Source of the DNA: Eledone cirrhosa
Taxonomy: Eukaryota > Mollusca > Cephalopoda > Octopoda > Eledonidae
Assembly: GCA_964016885.1 (NCBI GenBank)
Contig: OZ024740.1
Location: 4,290,836 to 4,354,835 of the forward strand
DNA length: 64,000 nt
Reading direction: 5' to 3'
The first letter of the stretch is position 1. Each line of letters opens with the position of its first letter. A model generated the notes under the pieces. The model saw only the letters and a program-made list of their open reading frames with translations, was not told the origin of the DNA and ran no database searches. Below, one piece after another: positions 37,022 through 51,500 of this stretch. Position numbers and translations under genes: made by a program.

Positions 37022-39887
37022 GTGGGAAATGACGATGGGATGGGTGGTGTAGGTATACTATTAGCTGACAAGTGGGTAGATAAAGTAATCTCAGTGTACA
37101 GGGTAAATGCAAGAATCATTAAACTCAGACTAGTCCTGAATAAGACAATTACCACAATAATATCAGCTTACGCACCCCAATCGGGGCTGCCAGACGAACT
37201 TAAGGATAGGTTTTACGAGTCCCTAATACACACTACTGCTCTAACAGACGACAAGGACTTCCTAATCATTGCAGGAGATTTTAACGGACACGTAGGTAAA
37301 CACTGCGACGGCTACAATAGAGTACATGGAGGCCATGGAGTTGGCACAAGGAATGAGGAAGGATTCAGACTTCTAGAATTCTGCGACGCCAATGACATGT
37401 CGATATGTAACACAAACTTTAAAAAACCCGACAACCACCTGATCACCTATAGATCAGGGGAGCACTCTAGTCAGTTAGATTTTATCCTCATCAGAGGACG
37501 TGACAGATGGACGGTCGTAAACACAAAAGCCTTCCCTAGTGAGGAATGTACATCCCAACAAAGCTTAGTTGTCAGCGACCTCACGGTCAGAACTAGACGA
37601 GCCCTGAAACAGAGGCCAACCTGGAGAAGAAAGATCTGGAAGCTGAAAGTCCCCTCAACCAGTAACAGATTTAAAGATATTTTACTCAACGTCTACGACA
37701 GTAAAGAAGAACAGATAGAGACATTTAACGTAGAAGAGAACTGGGAGTTCCTAAAAAATAACTTACTAGAGGCGACGGATGAGGTTTGTGGCTGGAGTAA
37801 GACCTCAAGCAGGAGGAGAGTGACTTGGTGGTGGAACAATAAGGTAGATGAAGCAGTCAAGGCCAAGAGACAGGCATGGAAAGAATGGAAGAACGGGGGG
37901 GAGCAGGGTACATTACATAGAGACCAAGAGGGAAGCTAGGCGACAAGTATACTTAGCTAGGAGGGAAGCAGAGGATAGAAAATTCAAGCATGTTTTACAA
38001 CGTGAGGACCAGAAACAGGAGGTATTCAAGATTGCGAGGCAGTGTGTCAGAGATAGTTGTGATGTCATTGGAGAGAAGTGTATCCGGAATGATAAAGGTG
38101 AGCTTGCCCTCACAAGTGCTGAGAAGAAAGATGCATGGAAGAGTCATTATGATAGATTACTAAATGAAGAGAATGCATGGGAAGAAGAGACCCTACCCCA
38201 CGTAGACACTATAGAGGGACCAGCAGTACAAGTCAGCGGCAGCGTAGTAAGTAAGGCAATCAGAGATATGAAGATAGGGAAGGCAACCGGTCCATCGGGT
38301 ATAGCTGCCGAGATGCTGAAGGCATCTGGGTCTGTAGGTCACACTATAACCACACGTATCGTTAACCAGGTAATACTAGAGGGGGCCATACCAAAAGATT
38401 GGTGCAGTAGCATCATTGTCAACTGCTACAAAGGTAAAGGCGATGCACTAGATAGAGGAAACTATAGAGGTATAAAGGACCAGGTCATGAAAGTAACAGA
38501 AAGAATTATAGCACAGCTGATTAGGGACCGGGTGAATATAGACGAGATGCAATTTGGGATTGTACCAGGGAAAGGCACCACTGATGCCCTCTTCCTTGTG
38601 AGGCAATTACAGGAAAAGTACCTAGCTAAAAGTAAGCCACTCTACTTGGCATTTGTCGACCTTGAGAAAGCCTTTGACAGAGTTCCACGTGCAGTAATCT
38701 GGTGGGCTCTTAGAAAACTAGGAGTAGATGAATGGCTTGTGAAAGCGGTACAAGCCATGTATAGGGGAGCAGTCAGCAAAGTTAGGATTAGCAATGAGTA
38801 TAGCGAGGAATTTAGCGTACAGGTTGGGGTCCACCAGGGCTCTGTTCTTAGCCCTCTCCTGTTCATCATAGTCCTGCAGGCAATAACGGAGGAGTTTAAG
38901 ACCGGATGCCCATGGGAACTCCTGTATGCTGATAACCTCGCACTCATAGCTGAATCTATGGTAGAACTAGAGAATAAATTCCAAACCTGGAAGCAGGGAC
39001 TAGAGAGAAAGGGCCTCAAAGTCAACATGACAAAGACTAAGGTCCTTATAAGTAGACGAGAAAACAGAACCCAGATCCCCTCAGGGAAATGGCCTTGCTC
39101 AGTATGTAGGAAAGGTGTAGGTAGGAACTCCATTCTCTGCCCCAAATGCAAACAATGGGTACACAAGAGATGTAGCGGGATCTCAGGAAGCTTAATTAAG
39201 AATGTAGGATTCACATGCAGCAGCTGTGCTGAAACAGCAAGCAAACAGCCATAGGAAACAAGTACCACCAATCTCTGGGAGGGCCCTGTAGAAACAGTAG
39301 ACAGCTTCTGCTACCTAGGTGACCGAATTAGCAACGGAGGTGGGTGCTCAGAAAGTACAATAACTAGGGTAAGAACGGGATGGAAGAAGTTTAGGGAACT
39401 ACTACCACTGCTAGCTGCAAAAGGCTTCTCCCTCAGAATGAAAGGCAGACTGTATGATGCGTGTATCCGAACAGCGATGTTGCATGGTAGTGAGACCTGG
39501 GCGCTGAAGGTGGAAGACTTACGTAGATTAGAGAGAAACGAAGCCTGCATGCTCCGATGGATGTGTAACAGTAATATACGTGAGCGACAAAGCATAAAGG
39601 AATTGAGAGAGAGACTGAGCATAAGAGGAATCAAATGCTGCGTGCAGGAGAGGCGGTTACGCTGGTATGGACATGTGATGCGTATGAAGGATGACAGCTG
39701 CATAAAAAGGTGCAGAGCACTAGAAGTTGATGGAAACCGCGGAGTGGGGAGACCCAAGATGACTTGGGATGAGGTGATAAAAGCCGACCTTACCCAACTA
39801 CACCTCTCAAAGTCAATGACAGACGACCGTCACTTCTGGCGTCACGCAGTAATACAGGGTACCCGACCTCCCATGGGTACATGCTGA
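37022..39887 (+). pseudogene. LINE endonuclease-reverse transcriptase pseudogene
   Basis: First segment, 37,022-37,939: apurinic-type endonuclease fragment with IIAGDFNGHVG (residues 82-92) and SSQLDFILIRGRDRW (149-163). Near residue 178 SQQS stands where family members usually show a QH pair carrying the catalytic His. A run of seven G at 37,895-37,901 carries one extra base and shifts the frame. Second segment, 37,848-39,254: reverse transcriptase with GNYRGIK, MQFGIVPGKGTTDALF, AFVDLEKAFDRVP (motif A Asp at 38,658), VHQGSVLSPLLF and LLYADNLALI. The usual YADD is YADN (Asn codon 38,934-38,936). A Cys/His module follows (CSVC, CPKC, WVHKRCSG, CSSC). TAG at 39,252 then interrupts the same frame, which continues to TGA at 39,885 through VDSFCYLG, LHGSETWAL, RWMCNSNIRERQ and RRLRWYGHVMR. 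Few lesions for its length imply a fairly young copy. Confidence 0.9.
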
Positions 39888-40189
39888 AGCATATAAACAA
39901 TATGCCTCCACTCCCCCCACCGCAAGGTGGTCGTGGAGGTGCCACGGCAAAAAAGCACCCAGCCCACACTGTAAAGTGGACGTGTAGGCGCCACGAAAAA
40001 GCACCCAGCACTCACTGTAAATGAGGTTGGTGTTAGGAAGGGCATCCAGCTGTAGAAATCAAGCCAGATCAGTTCCTGTATGAGCAAGGCATGGTCAGCC
40101 GACCAGACACTGCTCACAACAGGACAACCCGTCTAACCCATGCTAGCGTGGAAGAACGGACGTAAAACGGTGATGATGATGATGATGAT
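39888..40189 (+). repeat. LINE 3' UTR and tail shared with other elements
   Basis: It contains two 49-bp-spaced copies of a block with GTGGACGTGTAGGCGCCACG and AAAAAGCACCCAGC, then GTTGGTGTTAGGAAGGGCAT, GACAACCCGTCTAACCCATG, CTAGCGTGGAAGAACGGACG and (GAT)n. Related tails occur at 29,365, 32,425 (minus), 62,762 and 63,918 (minus). Such a common 3' end is expected where a LINE's reverse transcriptase also recognises SINE transcripts. Confidence 0.85.
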
Positions 40190-40604
40190 GATAGTATGTC
40201 AGTACTAGATTGGTACTTTATCAACCTAGATAGTATGTCAGTACTAGACTGGTACTTTATCAACTAGATAGTATGTCAGTACTAGACTGGTACTTTATCA
40301 ACTAGATAGTATGTCAGTACTAGATTGGTACTTTATCAACTAGATATTATGTCAGTACTAGACTGGTACTTTATCACCCTAGATAGTATGTCAGTACTAG
40401 ATTGGTACTTTATCAACTAGATAGTATGTCAGTACTAGACTGGTACTTTATCAACCTAGATAGTATGTCAGTACTAGACTGGTACTTTATCAACTAGATA
40501 GTATGTCAGTACTAGACTGGTACTTTATCAACCTAGATAGTATGTCAGTACTAGACTGGTACTTTATCAACTAGATAGTATGTCAGTAGTAGACTGGTAC
40601 TTTA

Positions 40605-42002
40605 TCAACTAGATATTATGTCAGTACTAGATTGGGACTTTATCAACCTAGATAGTATGTCAGTAGTAGACTGGTACTTTATCAACCTAGATAGTATGTC
40701 AGTAGTAGACTGGTACTTTATCAACCTAGATAGTATGTCACTACTAGACTGGTACTTTATCAACCTAGATAGTATGTCAGTAGTAGACTGGTATTTTATC
40801 AACTAGATAGTATGTCAGTACTAGACTGGTACTTTATCAACTAGATAGTATGTCAGTACTAGACTGGTACTTTATCAACCTAGATGGTATGTTAGTACTA
40901 GACTGGTACTTTATCAACTAGATAGTATGTCAGTAGTAGACTGGTACTTTATCAACTAGATAGTATGTCAGTACTAGACTGGTACTTTATCAATCTAGAG
41001 AGTATGTCAGTACTAGACTGGTACTTTATCAACCTAGATAGTATGTCAGTAGTAGACTGGTACTTTATCAACCTAGATAGTATGTCAGTACTAGACTGGT
41101 ACTTTATCACCCTAGATAGTATGTCAGTACTAGACTGGTACTTTATCAACCTAGATAGTATGTCAGTACTAGACTGGTACTTTATCAACTAGATAGTATG
41201 TCAGTACTAGACTGGTACTTTATCAACTAGATAGTATGTCAGTAGTAGACTGGTACTTTATCAACTAGATAGTATGTCAGTACTAGACTGGTACTTTATC
41301 AACCTAGATAGTATGTCAGTACTAGACTGGTACTTTATCAACTAGATAGTATGTCAGTACTAGACTGATACTTTATCACCCTAGATAGTATGTCAGTACT
41401 AGACTAGTACTTTATCAACTAGATAGTATGTCAGTACTAGACTGGTACTTTATCACCCTAGATAGTATGTCAGTACTAGACTAGTACTTTATCACCCAAG
41501 ATAGTATGTCCGTACTAGACTAGTACTTTATCAACCTAGATAGTATGTCAGTACTAGACTGGTACTTTATCAACTAGATAGTATGTCAGTACTAGACTTG
41601 TACTTTATCACCCTAGATAGTATGACAGTACTAGACTGGTACTTTATCAACCTAGATAGTATGTCAGTACTAGACTGGTACTTTATCAACTAGATACTAT
41701 GTCAGTACTAGACTGGTACTTTATCAACCTAGATAGTATGTCAGTACTAGACTGGTACTTTATCAACTAGATAGTATGTCAGTAGTAGACTGGTACTTTA
41801 TCAACTAGATATTATGTCAGTACTAGATTGGGACTTTATCAACCTAGATAGTATGTCAGTAGTAGACTGGTACTTTATCAACCTAGATAGTATGTCAGTA
41901 GTAGACTGGTACTTTATCAACCTAGATAGTATGTCACTACTAGACTGGTACTTTATCAACCTAGATAGTATGTCAGTAGTAGACTGGTATTTTATCAACT
42001 AG
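40605..42002 (+). repeat. 1,196-bp duplicated block in array 2
   Basis: The run of variant units at 40,605-40,806, including the unusual TTGGGACTTTATC, CACTACTAGAC and TGGTATTTTATC units in the same order, recurs at 41,801-42,002. Confidence 0.85.
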
Positions 42003-45000
42003 ATAGTATGTCAGTACTAGACTGGTACTTTATCAACCTAGATAGTATGTCAGTACTAGACTGGTACTTTATCAACCTAGATAGTATGTCAGTAGTAGAC
42101 TGGTACTTTATCAACCTAGATAGTATGTCAGTACTAGACTGGTACTTTTTCAACCTAGATAGTATGTCAGTACTAGACTGGTACTTTATCAACCTAGATA
42201 GTATGTCAGTACTAGACTGGTACTTTATCAACTAGATAGTATGTCAGTAGTAGACTGGTACTTTATCAACCTAGATAGTATGTCAGTACTAGACTGGTAC
42301 TTTATCAACCTAGATAGTATGTCAGTACTAGACTGGTACTTTATCAACCTAGATAGTATATTAGTACTAGACTGGTACTTTATCAACCTAGATAGTATGT
42401 CCGTACTAGATTGGTACTTTATCAACCTAGATAGTATGTCAATACTAGACTGGTACTTTATCAACTATATAGTATGTCAGTACTAGACTGGTACTTTATC
42501 AACCTAGATAGTATGTCAGTACTAGGCTGGTACTTTATCAACCTAGATAGTATGTCAGTACTAGATTGGTACTTTATCAACCTAGATGGTATGTCAGTAC
42601 TAGACTGGTACTTTATCAACCTAGATAGTATGTCAGTACTAGACTGGTACTTTATCAACCTAGATAGTATGTCAGTACTAGACTGGTACTTTATCAACCT
42701 AGATAGTATGTCAGTACTTGAATGGTACTTTATCAACCTAGATGGTATGTCAGTACTAGACTGGTACTTTATCAACCTAGATAGTATGTCAGCACTAGAC
42801 TGGTACTTTATCAACCTAGATAGTATGTCAGTACTAGACAGGTTCTTTATCAACCTAGATAGTATGTCAGTGCTAGACTGGTACTTTATCAACCTAGATA
42901 GTATGTCAGTACTAGACTGGTACTTCATCACCTAGATAGTATGTCAGTACTAGACTGGTACTTTATCAACTAGATAGTATGTCAGTACTAGACTGGTACT
43001 TTATCAACTAGATAGTATGTCAGTACTAGACTGGTACTTTATCAACTAGATAGTATGTCAATACTAGACTGGTACTTAATCAACTAGATAGTATGTCAGT
43101 AGTAGACTGGTACTTTATCAACCTAGATAGTATGTCAGTACTAGACTGGTACTTTATCAACTAGATAGTATGTCAGTACTAGACTGGTACTTTATCAACT
43201 AGATAGTATGTCAGTAGTAGACTGGTACTTTATCAACCTAGATAGTATGTCAGTAGTAGACTGGAATTTTATCAACTAGATAGTATGTCAGTACTAGACT
43301 GGTACTTTATCAACCTAGATAGTATGTCACTACTAGACTGGTACTTTATCAAACTAGATGGTATGTCAGTACTAGACTGGTACTTTATCAACTAGATAGT
43401 ATGTCAGTACTAGACTGGTACTTTATCAACCTAGATAGTATGTCAGTACTAGACTGGTACTTTATCAATCTAGAGAGTATGTCAGTACTAGACTGGTACT
43501 TTATCAACCTAGATAGTATGTCAGTACTAGTCTGGTACTTTATCAACCTAGATGGTATGTCAGTACTAGACTGGTACTTTATCAACTAGATAGTATGTCA
43601 GTACTAGACTGGTACTTTATCAACCTAGATAGTATGTCAGTACTAGTCTGGTACTTTATCAACCTAGAGAGTATGTCAGTACTAGACTGGTACTTTATCA
43701 ACTAGATAGTATGTCAGTACTAGACTGGTACTTTATCAACATAGATAGTATGTCAGTACTAGACTAGTATTTTATCAACTAGATAGTATGTCAGTACTAG
43801 ACTGGTACTTTATCACCCTAGATAGTATGTCAGTACTAGACTAGTACTTTATCAACCTAGATAGTATGTCAGTAGTAGACAGGTACTTTATCAACTAGAT
43901 AGTATGTCAGTACTAGACTGGTACTTTATCACCCTAGATAGTATGTCAGTACTAGACTGGTATTTTATCAACCTAGATAGTATGTCAGTACTAGACTGGT
44001 ACTTTATCAACTAGATAGTATGTCAGTACTAGACTGGTACTTTATCAACTAGATAGTATGTCAGTACTAGACTGGTACTTTATCAACCTAGATAGTATGT
44101 CAGTACTAGACTGGTACTTTATCAACCTAGATGGTATGTCAGTACTAGACTCGTACTTTATCAACTAGATAGTATGTCAGTACTAGACTGGTACTTTATC
44201 AACCTAGAGAGTATGTCAGTACTAGACGGGTTCTTTATCATCCTAGATAGTATGTCAGTAGTAGACTGGTCCTTTATCAACTAGATAGTATGTCAGTACT
44301 AGACTGGTACTTTATCACCCTAGATAGTATGTCAGTACTAGACTGGTACTTTATCAACCTAGATAGTATGTCAGTACTAGACTGGTACTTTATCAACCTA
44401 GATAGTATGTCAGTACTAGACTGGGACTTTATCAACCTAGATAGTATGTCAGTACTAGACTGGTACTTTATCAAACTAGATAGTATGTCAGTACTAGACT
44501 GGTACTTTATCAACCTAGATAGTATGTCAGTACTAGGCTGGTACTTTATCAACCTAGATAGTATGTCAGTACTAGACTGGTACTTTATCAACCTAGATGG
44601 TATGTCAGTACTAGACTGGTACTTTATCAACCTAGATAGTATGTCAGTACTAGACTGGTACTTTATCAACCTAGATAGTATGTCAGTACTAGACTGGTAC
44701 TTTATCAACCTAGATAGTATATCAGTACTAGACTGGTACTTTATCAACCTAGATAGTATGTCAGTACTAGATTGGTACTTTATCAACCTAGATAGTATGT
44801 CAATACTAGACTGGTACTTTATCAACTATATAGTATGTCAGTACTAGACTGGTACTTTATTAACCTAGATAGTATGTCAGTACTAGACTGGTACTTTATC
44901 AAACTAGATGGTATGTCAGTACTAGACTGGTACTTTATCAACCTAGATAGTATGTCAGTACTAGACTGGTACTTTATCAACTAGATAGTATGTCAGTACT

Positions 45001-45599
45001 AGACTGGTACTTTATCAACTAGATAGTATGTCAGTACTAGACTGGTACTTTATCAACCTAGATAGTATGTCAGTACTAGTCTGGTACTTTATCAACCTAG
45101 ATGGTATGTCAGTACTAGACTGGTACTTTATCAACTAGATAGTATGTCAGTACTAGACTGGTACTTTATCAACCTAGATAGTATGTCAGTACTAGTCTGG
45201 TACTTTATCAACCTAGAGAGTATGTCAGTACTAGACTGGTACTTTATCAACTAGATAGTATGTCAGTACTAGACTGGTACTTTATCAACCTAGATAGTAT
45301 GTCAGTACTAGACAGGTACTTTATCAACTAGATAGTATGTCAGTACTAGACTGGTACTTTATCACCCTAGATAGTATGTCAGTACTAGACTAGTATTTTA
45401 TCAACTAGATAGTATGTCAGTACTAGACTGGTACTTTATCACCCTAGATAGTATGTCAGTACTAGACTAGTACTTTATCAACCTAGATAGTATGTCAGTA
45501 GTAGACAGGTACTTTATCAACTAGATAGTATGTCAGTACTAGACTGGTACTTTATCACCCTAGATAGTATGTCAGTACTAGACTGGTATTTTATCAACC

Positions 45600-48500
45600 T
45601 AGATAGTATGTCAGTACTAGACTGGTACTTTATCAACTAGATAGTATGTCAGTACTAGACTGGTACTTTATCAACCTAGATAGTATGTCAGTACTAGACT
45701 GGTACTTTATCAACCTAGATGGTATGTCAGTACTAGACTCGTACTTTACCAACTAGATAGTATGTCAGTACTAGACTGGTACTTTATCAACCTAGATAGT
45801 AGGTCAGTACTAGACTGGTACTTTATCAACCTAGATAGTATGTCAGTACTAGACTGGTACTTTATCAACCTAGATAGTATATCAGTACTAGACTGGTACT
45901 TTATCAACCTAGATAGTATATCAGTACTAGACTGGTACTTTATCAACTAGATAGTATGTCAGTACTAGACTGGTACTTTATCAACTAGATAGTATGTCAG
46001 TACTAGACTGGTACTTTATCAACCTAGATAGTATGTCAGTACTAGACTGGTACTTTATCAACCTAGATAGTATGTCAGTAGTAGACTGGTACTTTATCAA
46101 CCTAGATAGTATGTCAGTAGTAGACTGGTACTTTATCAACTAGATAGTATGTCAGTAGTAGACTGGTACTTTATCAACCTAGATAGTATGTCAATACTAG
46201 ACTGGTACTTTATCAACCTAGATAGTATGTCAGTACTAGACTGGTTCTTTATCAACCTAGATAGTATATCAGTACTAGACTGGTACTTTATCAACTAGAT
46301 AGTATGTCAGTACTAGACTGGTACCTTATCAACCTAGATAGTATGTCAGTAGTAGACTGGTACTTTATCAACTAGATAGTATGTCAGTACTAGACTGGTA
46401 CTTTATCAACAACATACTATGTCAGTACTAGACTGGTACTTTCCCAACTTAGATAGTATGTCAGTACTAGACTGGTACTTTATCAACTAGATAGTATGTC
46501 AGTACTAGACTGGTACTTTATCAACCTAGATAGTATGTCAGTACTAGACTGGTACTTTATCAACCTAGATAGAATGTCAGTAGTAGACTGGTACTTTATC
46601 AACTATATAGTATGTCAGTACTAGACTGGTACTTTATCAACCTAGATAGTATATCAGTACTAGACTGGTACTTTATCAACCTAGATAGTATGTCAGTACT
46701 AGATTGGTACTTTATCAACCTAGATAGTATGTCAATACTAGACTGGTACTTTATCAACTATATAGTATGTCAGTACTAGACTGGTACTTTATCAACCTAG
46801 ATAGTATGTCAGTACTAGACTGGTACTTTATCAAACTAGATAGTATGTCAGTACTAGACTGGTATTTTATCAACCTAGATAGTATGTCAGTACTAGACTG
46901 GTACTTTATCAAACTAGATAGCATGTCAGTACTAGACTGGTACTTTATCAACCTAGATAGTATGTCAGTACTAGACTGGTACTTTATCAACTAGATAGTA
47001 TGTCAGTACTAGACTGGTACTTTATCAACTAGATAGTATGTCAGTAGTAGACTGGTACTTTATCAACCTAGATAGTATGTCAGTACTAGACTGGTACTTT
47101 ATCAACCTAGATAGTATGTCAGTACTAGACTGGTACTTTATCAACCTAGATAGTATGTCAGTACTAGACTGGTACTTTATCAAACTAGATAGTATGTCAG
47201 TACTAGACTGGTACTTTATCAACCTAGATAGTATATCAGTACTAGACTGGTACTTTATCAACCTAGATAGTATGTCAGTACTAGACTGGTACTTTATCAA
47301 CCTAGATAGTATGTCAGTACTAGACTGGTACTTTATCAACCTAGATAGTATGTCAGTACTAGACTGGTACGTTATCAACTAGATAGTATGTCAGTACTAG
47401 ACTGGTACTCTATCAACTTAGATATTATGTCAGTAATAGACTGGTACTTTATCAACTAGATAGTATGTCAGTACTAGACTGGTACTTTATCAACCTAGAT
47501 AGTATGTCAGTAGTAGACTGGTACTTTATCAACCTAGATAGTATGTCAGTACTAGACTGGTACTTTATTAACTATATAGTATGTCAGTACTAGACTGGTA
47601 CTTTATCAACAAGATAGTATGTCAGTTCTAGACTGGTACTTTATCAACCTAGATAGTATGTCAGTACTAGAGTGGTACGTTATCAACCTAGATAGTATGT
47701 CAGTACTAGACTGATACTTTATCAACTATATAGTATGTCAGTACTAGACTGGTACTTTATCAACCTAGATAGTAGGTCAGTACTAGACTGGTACTTTATC
47801 AACCTAGATAGTATGTCAGTACTAGACTGGTACTTTATCAACCTAGATAGTATATCAGTACTAGACTCGTACTTTACCAACTAGATAGTATGTCAGTACT
47901 AGACTGGTACTTTATCAACTAGATAGTATGTCAGTACTAGACTGGTACTTTATCAACTAGATAGTATGTCAGTACTAGACTGGTACTTTATCAACCTAGA
48001 TAGTATGTCAGTACTAGACTGGTACTTTATCAACCTAGATAGTATGTCAGTAGTAGACTGGTACTTTATCAACCTAGATAGTATGTCAGTAGTAGACTGG
48101 TACTTTATCAACTAGATAGTATGTCAGTAGTAGACTGGTACTTTATCAACCTAGATAGTATGTCAATACTAGACTGGTACTTTATCAACCTAGATAGTAT
48201 GTCAGTACTAGACTGGTTCTTTATCAACCTAGATAGTATATCAGTACTAGACTGGTACTTTATCAACTAGATAGTATGTCAGTACTAGACTGGTACCTTA
48301 TCAACCTAGATAGTATGTCAGTAGTAGACTGGTACTTTATCAACTAGATAGTATGTCAGTACTAGACTGGTACTTTATCAACAACATACTATGTCAGTAC
48401 TAGACTGGTACTTTCCCAACCTAGATAGTATGTCAGTACTAGACTGGTACTTTATCAACTAGATAGTATGTCAGTACTAGACTGGTACTTTATCAACCTA

Positions 48501-51500
48501 GATAGTATGTCAGTACTAGACTGGTACTTTATCAACCTAGATAGAATGTCAGTAGTAGACTGGTACTTTATCAACTATATAGTATGTCAGTACTAGACTG
48601 GTACTTTATCAACCTAGATAGTATATCAGTACTAGACTGGTACTTTATCAACCTAGATAGTATGTCAGTACTAGATTGGTACTTTATCAACCTAGATAGT
48701 ATGTCAATACTAGACTGGTACTTTATCAACTATATAGTATGTCAGTACTAGACTGGTACTTTATCACCCTAGATAGTATGTCAGTACTAGACTAGTATTT
48801 TATCAACTAGATAGTATGTCAGTACTAGACTGGTACTTTATCACCCTAGATAGTATGTCAGTACTAGACTAGTACTTTATCAACCTAGATAGTATGTCAG
48901 TAGTAGACAGGTACTTTATCAACTAGATAGTATGTCAGTACTAGACTGGTACTTTATCACCCTAGATAGTATGTCAGTACTAGACTGGTATTTTATCAAC
49001 CTAGATAGTATGTCAGTACTAGACTGGTACTTTATCAACTAGATAGTATGTCAGTACTAGACTGGTACTTTATCAACCTAGATAGTATGTCAGTACTAGA
49101 CTGGTACTTTATCAACCTAGATGGTATGTCAGTACTAGACTCGTACTTTACCAACTAGATAGTATGTCAGTACTAGACTGGTACTTTATCAACCTAGATA
49201 GTAGGTCAGTACTAGACTGGTACTTTATCAACCTAGATAGTATGTCAGTACTAGACTGGTACTTTATCAACCTAGATAGTATATCAGTACTAGACTGGTA
49301 CTTTATCAACCTAGATAGTATATCAGTACTAGACTGGTACTTTATCAACTAGATAGTATGTCAGTACTAGACTGGTACTTTATCAACTAGATAGTATGTC
49401 AGTACTAGACTGGTACTTTATCAACCTAGATAGTATGTCAGTACTAGACTGGTACTTTATCAACCTAGATAGTATGTCAGTAGTAGACTGGTACTTTATC
49501 AACCTAGATAGTATGTCAGTAGTAGACTGGTACTTTATCAACTAGATAGTATGTCAGTAGTAGACTGGTACTTTATCAACCTAGATAGTATGTCAATACT
49601 AGACTGGTACTTTATCAACCTAGATAGTATGTCAGTACTAGACTGGTTCTTTATCAACCTAGATAGTATATCAGTACTAGACTGGTACTTTATCAACTAG
49701 ATAGTATGTCAGTACTAGACTGGTACCTTATCAACCTAGATAGTATGTCAGTAGTAGACTGGTACTTTATCAACTAGATAGTATGTCAGTACTAGACTGG
49801 TACTTTATCAACAACATACTATGTCAGTACTAGACTGGTACTTTCCCAACTTAGATAGTATGTCAGTACTAGACTGGTACTTTATCAACTAGATAGTATG
49901 TCAGTACTAGACTGGTACTTTATCAACCTAGATAGTATGTCAGTACTAGACTGGTACTTTATCAACCTAGATAGAATGTCAGTAGTAGACTGGTACTTTA
50001 TCAACTATATAGTATGTCAGTACTAGACTGGTACTTTATCAACCTAGATAGTATATCAGTACTAGACTGGTACTTTATCAACCTAGATAGTATGTCAGTA
50101 CTAGATTGGTACTTTATCAACCTAGATAGTATGTCAATACTAGACTGGTACTTTATCAACTATATAGTATGTCAGTACTAGACTGGTACTTTATCAACCT
50201 AGATAGTATGTCAGTACTAGACTGGTACTTTATCAAACTAGATAGTATGTCAGTACTAGACTGGTATTTTATCAACCTAGATAGTATGTCAGTACTAGAC
50301 TGGTACTTTATCAAACTAGATAGCATGTCAGTACTAGACTGGTACTTTATCAACCTAGATAGTATGTCAGTACTAGACTGGTACTTTATCAACTAGATAG
50401 TATGTCAGTACTAGACTGGTACTTTATCAACTAGATAGTATGTCAGTAGTAGACTGGTACTTTATCAACCTAGATAGTATGTCAGTACTAGACTGGTACT
50501 TTATCAACCTAGATAGTATGTCAGTACTAGACTGGTACTTTATCAACCTAGATAGTATGTCAGTACTAGACTGGTACTTTATCAAACTAGATAGTATGTC
50601 AGTACTAGACTGGTACTTTATCAACCTAGATAGTATATCAGTACTAGACTGGTACTTTATCAACCTAGATAGTATGTCAGTACTAGACTGGTACTTTATC
50701 AACCTAGATAGTATGTCAGTACTAGACTGGTACTTTATCAACCTAGATAGTATGTCAGTACTAGACTGGTACGTTATCAACTAGATAGTATGTCAGTACT
50801 AGACTGGTACTCTATCAACTTAGATATTATGTCAGTAATAGACTGGTACTTTATCAACTAGATAGTATGTCAGTACTAGACTGGTACTTTATCAACCTAG
50901 ATAGTATGTCAGTAGTAGACTGGTACTTTATCAACCTAGATAGTATGTCAGTACTAGACTGGTACTTTATTAACTATATAGTATGTCAGTACTAGACTGG
51001 TACTTTATCAACAAGATAGTATGTCAGTTCTAGACTGGTACTTTATCAACCTAGATAGTATGTCAGTACTAGAGTGGTACGTTATCAACCTAGATAGTAT
51101 GTCAGTACTAGACTGATACTTTATCAACTATATAGTATGTCAGTACTAGACTGGTACTTTATCAACCTAGATAGTAGGTCAGTACTAGACTGGTACTTTA
51201 TCAACCTAGATAGTATGTCAGTACTAGACTGGTACTTTATCAACCTAGATAGTATATCAGTACTAGACTCGTACTTTACCAACTAGATAGTATGTCAGTA
51301 CTAGACTGGTACTTTATCAACTAGATAGTATGTCAGTACTAGACTGGTACTTTATCAACTAGATAGTATGTCAGTACTAGACTGGTACTTTATCAACCTA
51401 GATAGTATGTCAGTACTAGACTGGTACTTTATCAACCTAGATAGTATGTCAGTAGTAGACTGGTACTTTATCAACCTAGATAGTATGTCAGTAGTAGACT

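Larger units (their letters stand above)
37005..40189 (+). mobile_element. 5'-truncated RTE-type LINE
   Basis: A non-LTR retrotransposon starting abruptly inside the endonuclease domain (YKFFWVGNDDG reads from 37,007, with no upstream domain) and ending in a GAT microsatellite. The order is partial endonuclease, reverse transcriptase, zinc-finger-like module, C-terminal region, 3' UTR. 5' truncation is the normal outcome of target-primed reverse transcription. The likely direct repeat is short, GATAGT at 36,999-37,004 and 40,190-40,195, although the second copy overlaps the GAT tail. The RTE assignment is inferred from motif style and from resemblance to proteins often labelled craniofacial development protein 2-like. 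Confidence 0.88.

Noticed and set aside
37471..37689. Minus-strand frames across the LINE (also 38,642-39,271 and 39,311-39,757)
   Set aside because: They are shadows of the well-supported plus-strand endonuclease/RT coding sequence.
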